Shown here one piece after another: positions 63,061 to 64,000 of a stretch of 64,000 nucleotides of DNA. The notes under the pieces were generated by a model. That model had not been told where the DNA came from. It did no database searches and saw only the letters and a program-made list of their open reading frames with translations. The DNA is taken from NCBI GenBank assembly GCA_016806645.1, contig JACSYO010001951.1, positions 206,001-270,000 of the forward strand, read 5' to 3'. The stretch comes from Ophiodon elongatus (Eukaryota > Chordata > Actinopteri > Perciformes > Hexagrammidae). The position numbers and the translations under genes are program-made. The number at the start of each line of letters is the position of its first letter. Position 1 is the stretch's first letter.

Positions 63061-64000
63061 ATTGATGGCTCTTAATGAGAATTGTCTTGGAAGGAACGGG
63101 AGCTTCTGAAGCTAATTACACGGCCTGAGGTGAACTCTGATGGACTCAAGAGGCAATCAATGGCGGTATGAAACAGGCGATGAAAGGTGTTAAGTTAAAG
63201 TGTGAGTCACCGCAACCACAAGAGGTCCTTGAGCCTGCAGCCACAACTGGGCACCCACAAATATTGTGCAGTCTGCTGCAGCAGAATGCGAGTTCAGCCG
63301 TGGACGGACACAAAAGGTGCTCGAGCTCTCCATTCACTCGCCCGCCCACGCACGCGACCGATCGCATGATTCTCCCACAAAGAGATGTGATGTAAGGGCT
63401 GAGTTCAAGTCCACAGAGAGCAGACCTAAAAGAATGCCCATGGGAATCGTCCCCATCGTGGGACCCACACATCCCTGCAGACCTGTAACCCAGTCCGCTG
63501 CCATGCCCATTAAACATCATAATGAAATCAAGCCTGCATTACCACTGGCACCAGGGACGGGATTATACCTCGCTGTGGATTAGCGGGCCGTCATCGGTGC
63601 AGACTCAAGGACGGACGGGGAGAGTGAGTGAGGAAGGGGGTTGAAGGAGGGGGGTGGCTAAATGCCGCTCACGTAGATCACTCACACTGTCTGTGGCATT
63701 GGCTGCCGTCCAAGAGGAGGCCAGTCAACAAAGGGGGCCGTGAAAAGGAGGAGAGACTGAAATGTGCTCTTGCTGTGTAATGGCTGGGGATGTCAGGTAA
63801 GATGAGCTGCCGGGGGTTCGTGCCACTGCGGCGTACGAGTCAGGAGATCGATGGAGGTTTGTGTCAGATGGCACAGGACGAACTGACAACAGACGGGCTG
63901 CGGTGGCCTGACTGAGGGATCGGTCGTGAAAGGTGATCATCGAAATCTTGTTGCCTCGTTTGAATCTCCAGAGATGGGTGAGAAATTTGGAGTTGTTAAA

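Larger units (their letters stand above)
45036..64000 (-). other. nfix: nfix large intron (partial), no coding exon found
   Basis: I looked on both strands for the NFI DNA-binding exon and for alternative first exons and found none. The open frames here are low-complexity (CA, GA or C/T rich) or short. Named contents are the simple repeats and dispersed repeats listed separately, a G-quadruplex-prone block at 50,540, and several GC-rich stretches (about 51.6-52.5, 55.6-56.0, 59.1-59.5 kb). Regulatory elements may be present, but nothing in the sequence alone identifies them. Confidence 0.7.

Overview
This is a teleost fish nuclear genome window, most likely from a percomorph. The evidence is vertebrate split genes with GT-AG introns, short introns in one gene, a very high density of (CA)n/(GT)n microsatellites, and several dispersed repeat families I recognise as common in spiny-rayed fish. 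No species call is made. There are two protein-coding genes, lying tail to tail.

Region 1 (about 2.2-10.1 kb, + strand) holds a complete rad23a. Nine coding exons (2443-8461) join without frame conflict into a 364-residue protein with UBL, UBA1, XPC-binding and UBA2 domains. It has a CpG-rich promoter and 5' leader with two upstream ORFs, and its 3' UTR probably ends at one of the AATAAA signals at 9805 or 10036.

Region 2 (18.5-45.0 kb, - strand) is the 3' half of nfix (nuclear factor I X). Nine coding exons were assembled: eight internal ones plus a last exon carrying only SWFL-stop. All splice phases agree. They encode the C-terminal transactivation half, 316 whole residues. The exons for the N-terminal DNA-binding domain are not in the window and must lie beyond 64 kb, so everything from 45,036 to 64,000 is one large nfix intron. 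A long 3' UTR probably runs from 18,487 down to about 12.5 kb.

The remaining sequence is intergenic or intronic. It holds about thirty long simple repeats, two or three minisatellites, foldback MITEs (one with a second foldback nested in it), SINE-like copies, a dead Tc1/mariner fragment, and a 1.1-kb hAT element with a perfect 8-bp target duplication and a decayed BED finger containing an expanded tandem array.

RAD23A links ubiquitinated cargo to the proteasome and supports XPC in nucleotide excision repair. NFIX is a site-specific transcription factor. There is no sign that the two act together; their proximity matches the conserved RAD23A-NFIX neighbourhood of human 19p13. I found no prokaryotic-type system, CRISPR array, phage or novel operon. 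The most interesting signals are architectural: a ~116-bp TG tract 12 nt upstream of an nfix acceptor that forces a distant branch point, a long alternative C-terminal frame across the nfix stop, and the nested transposon structures.
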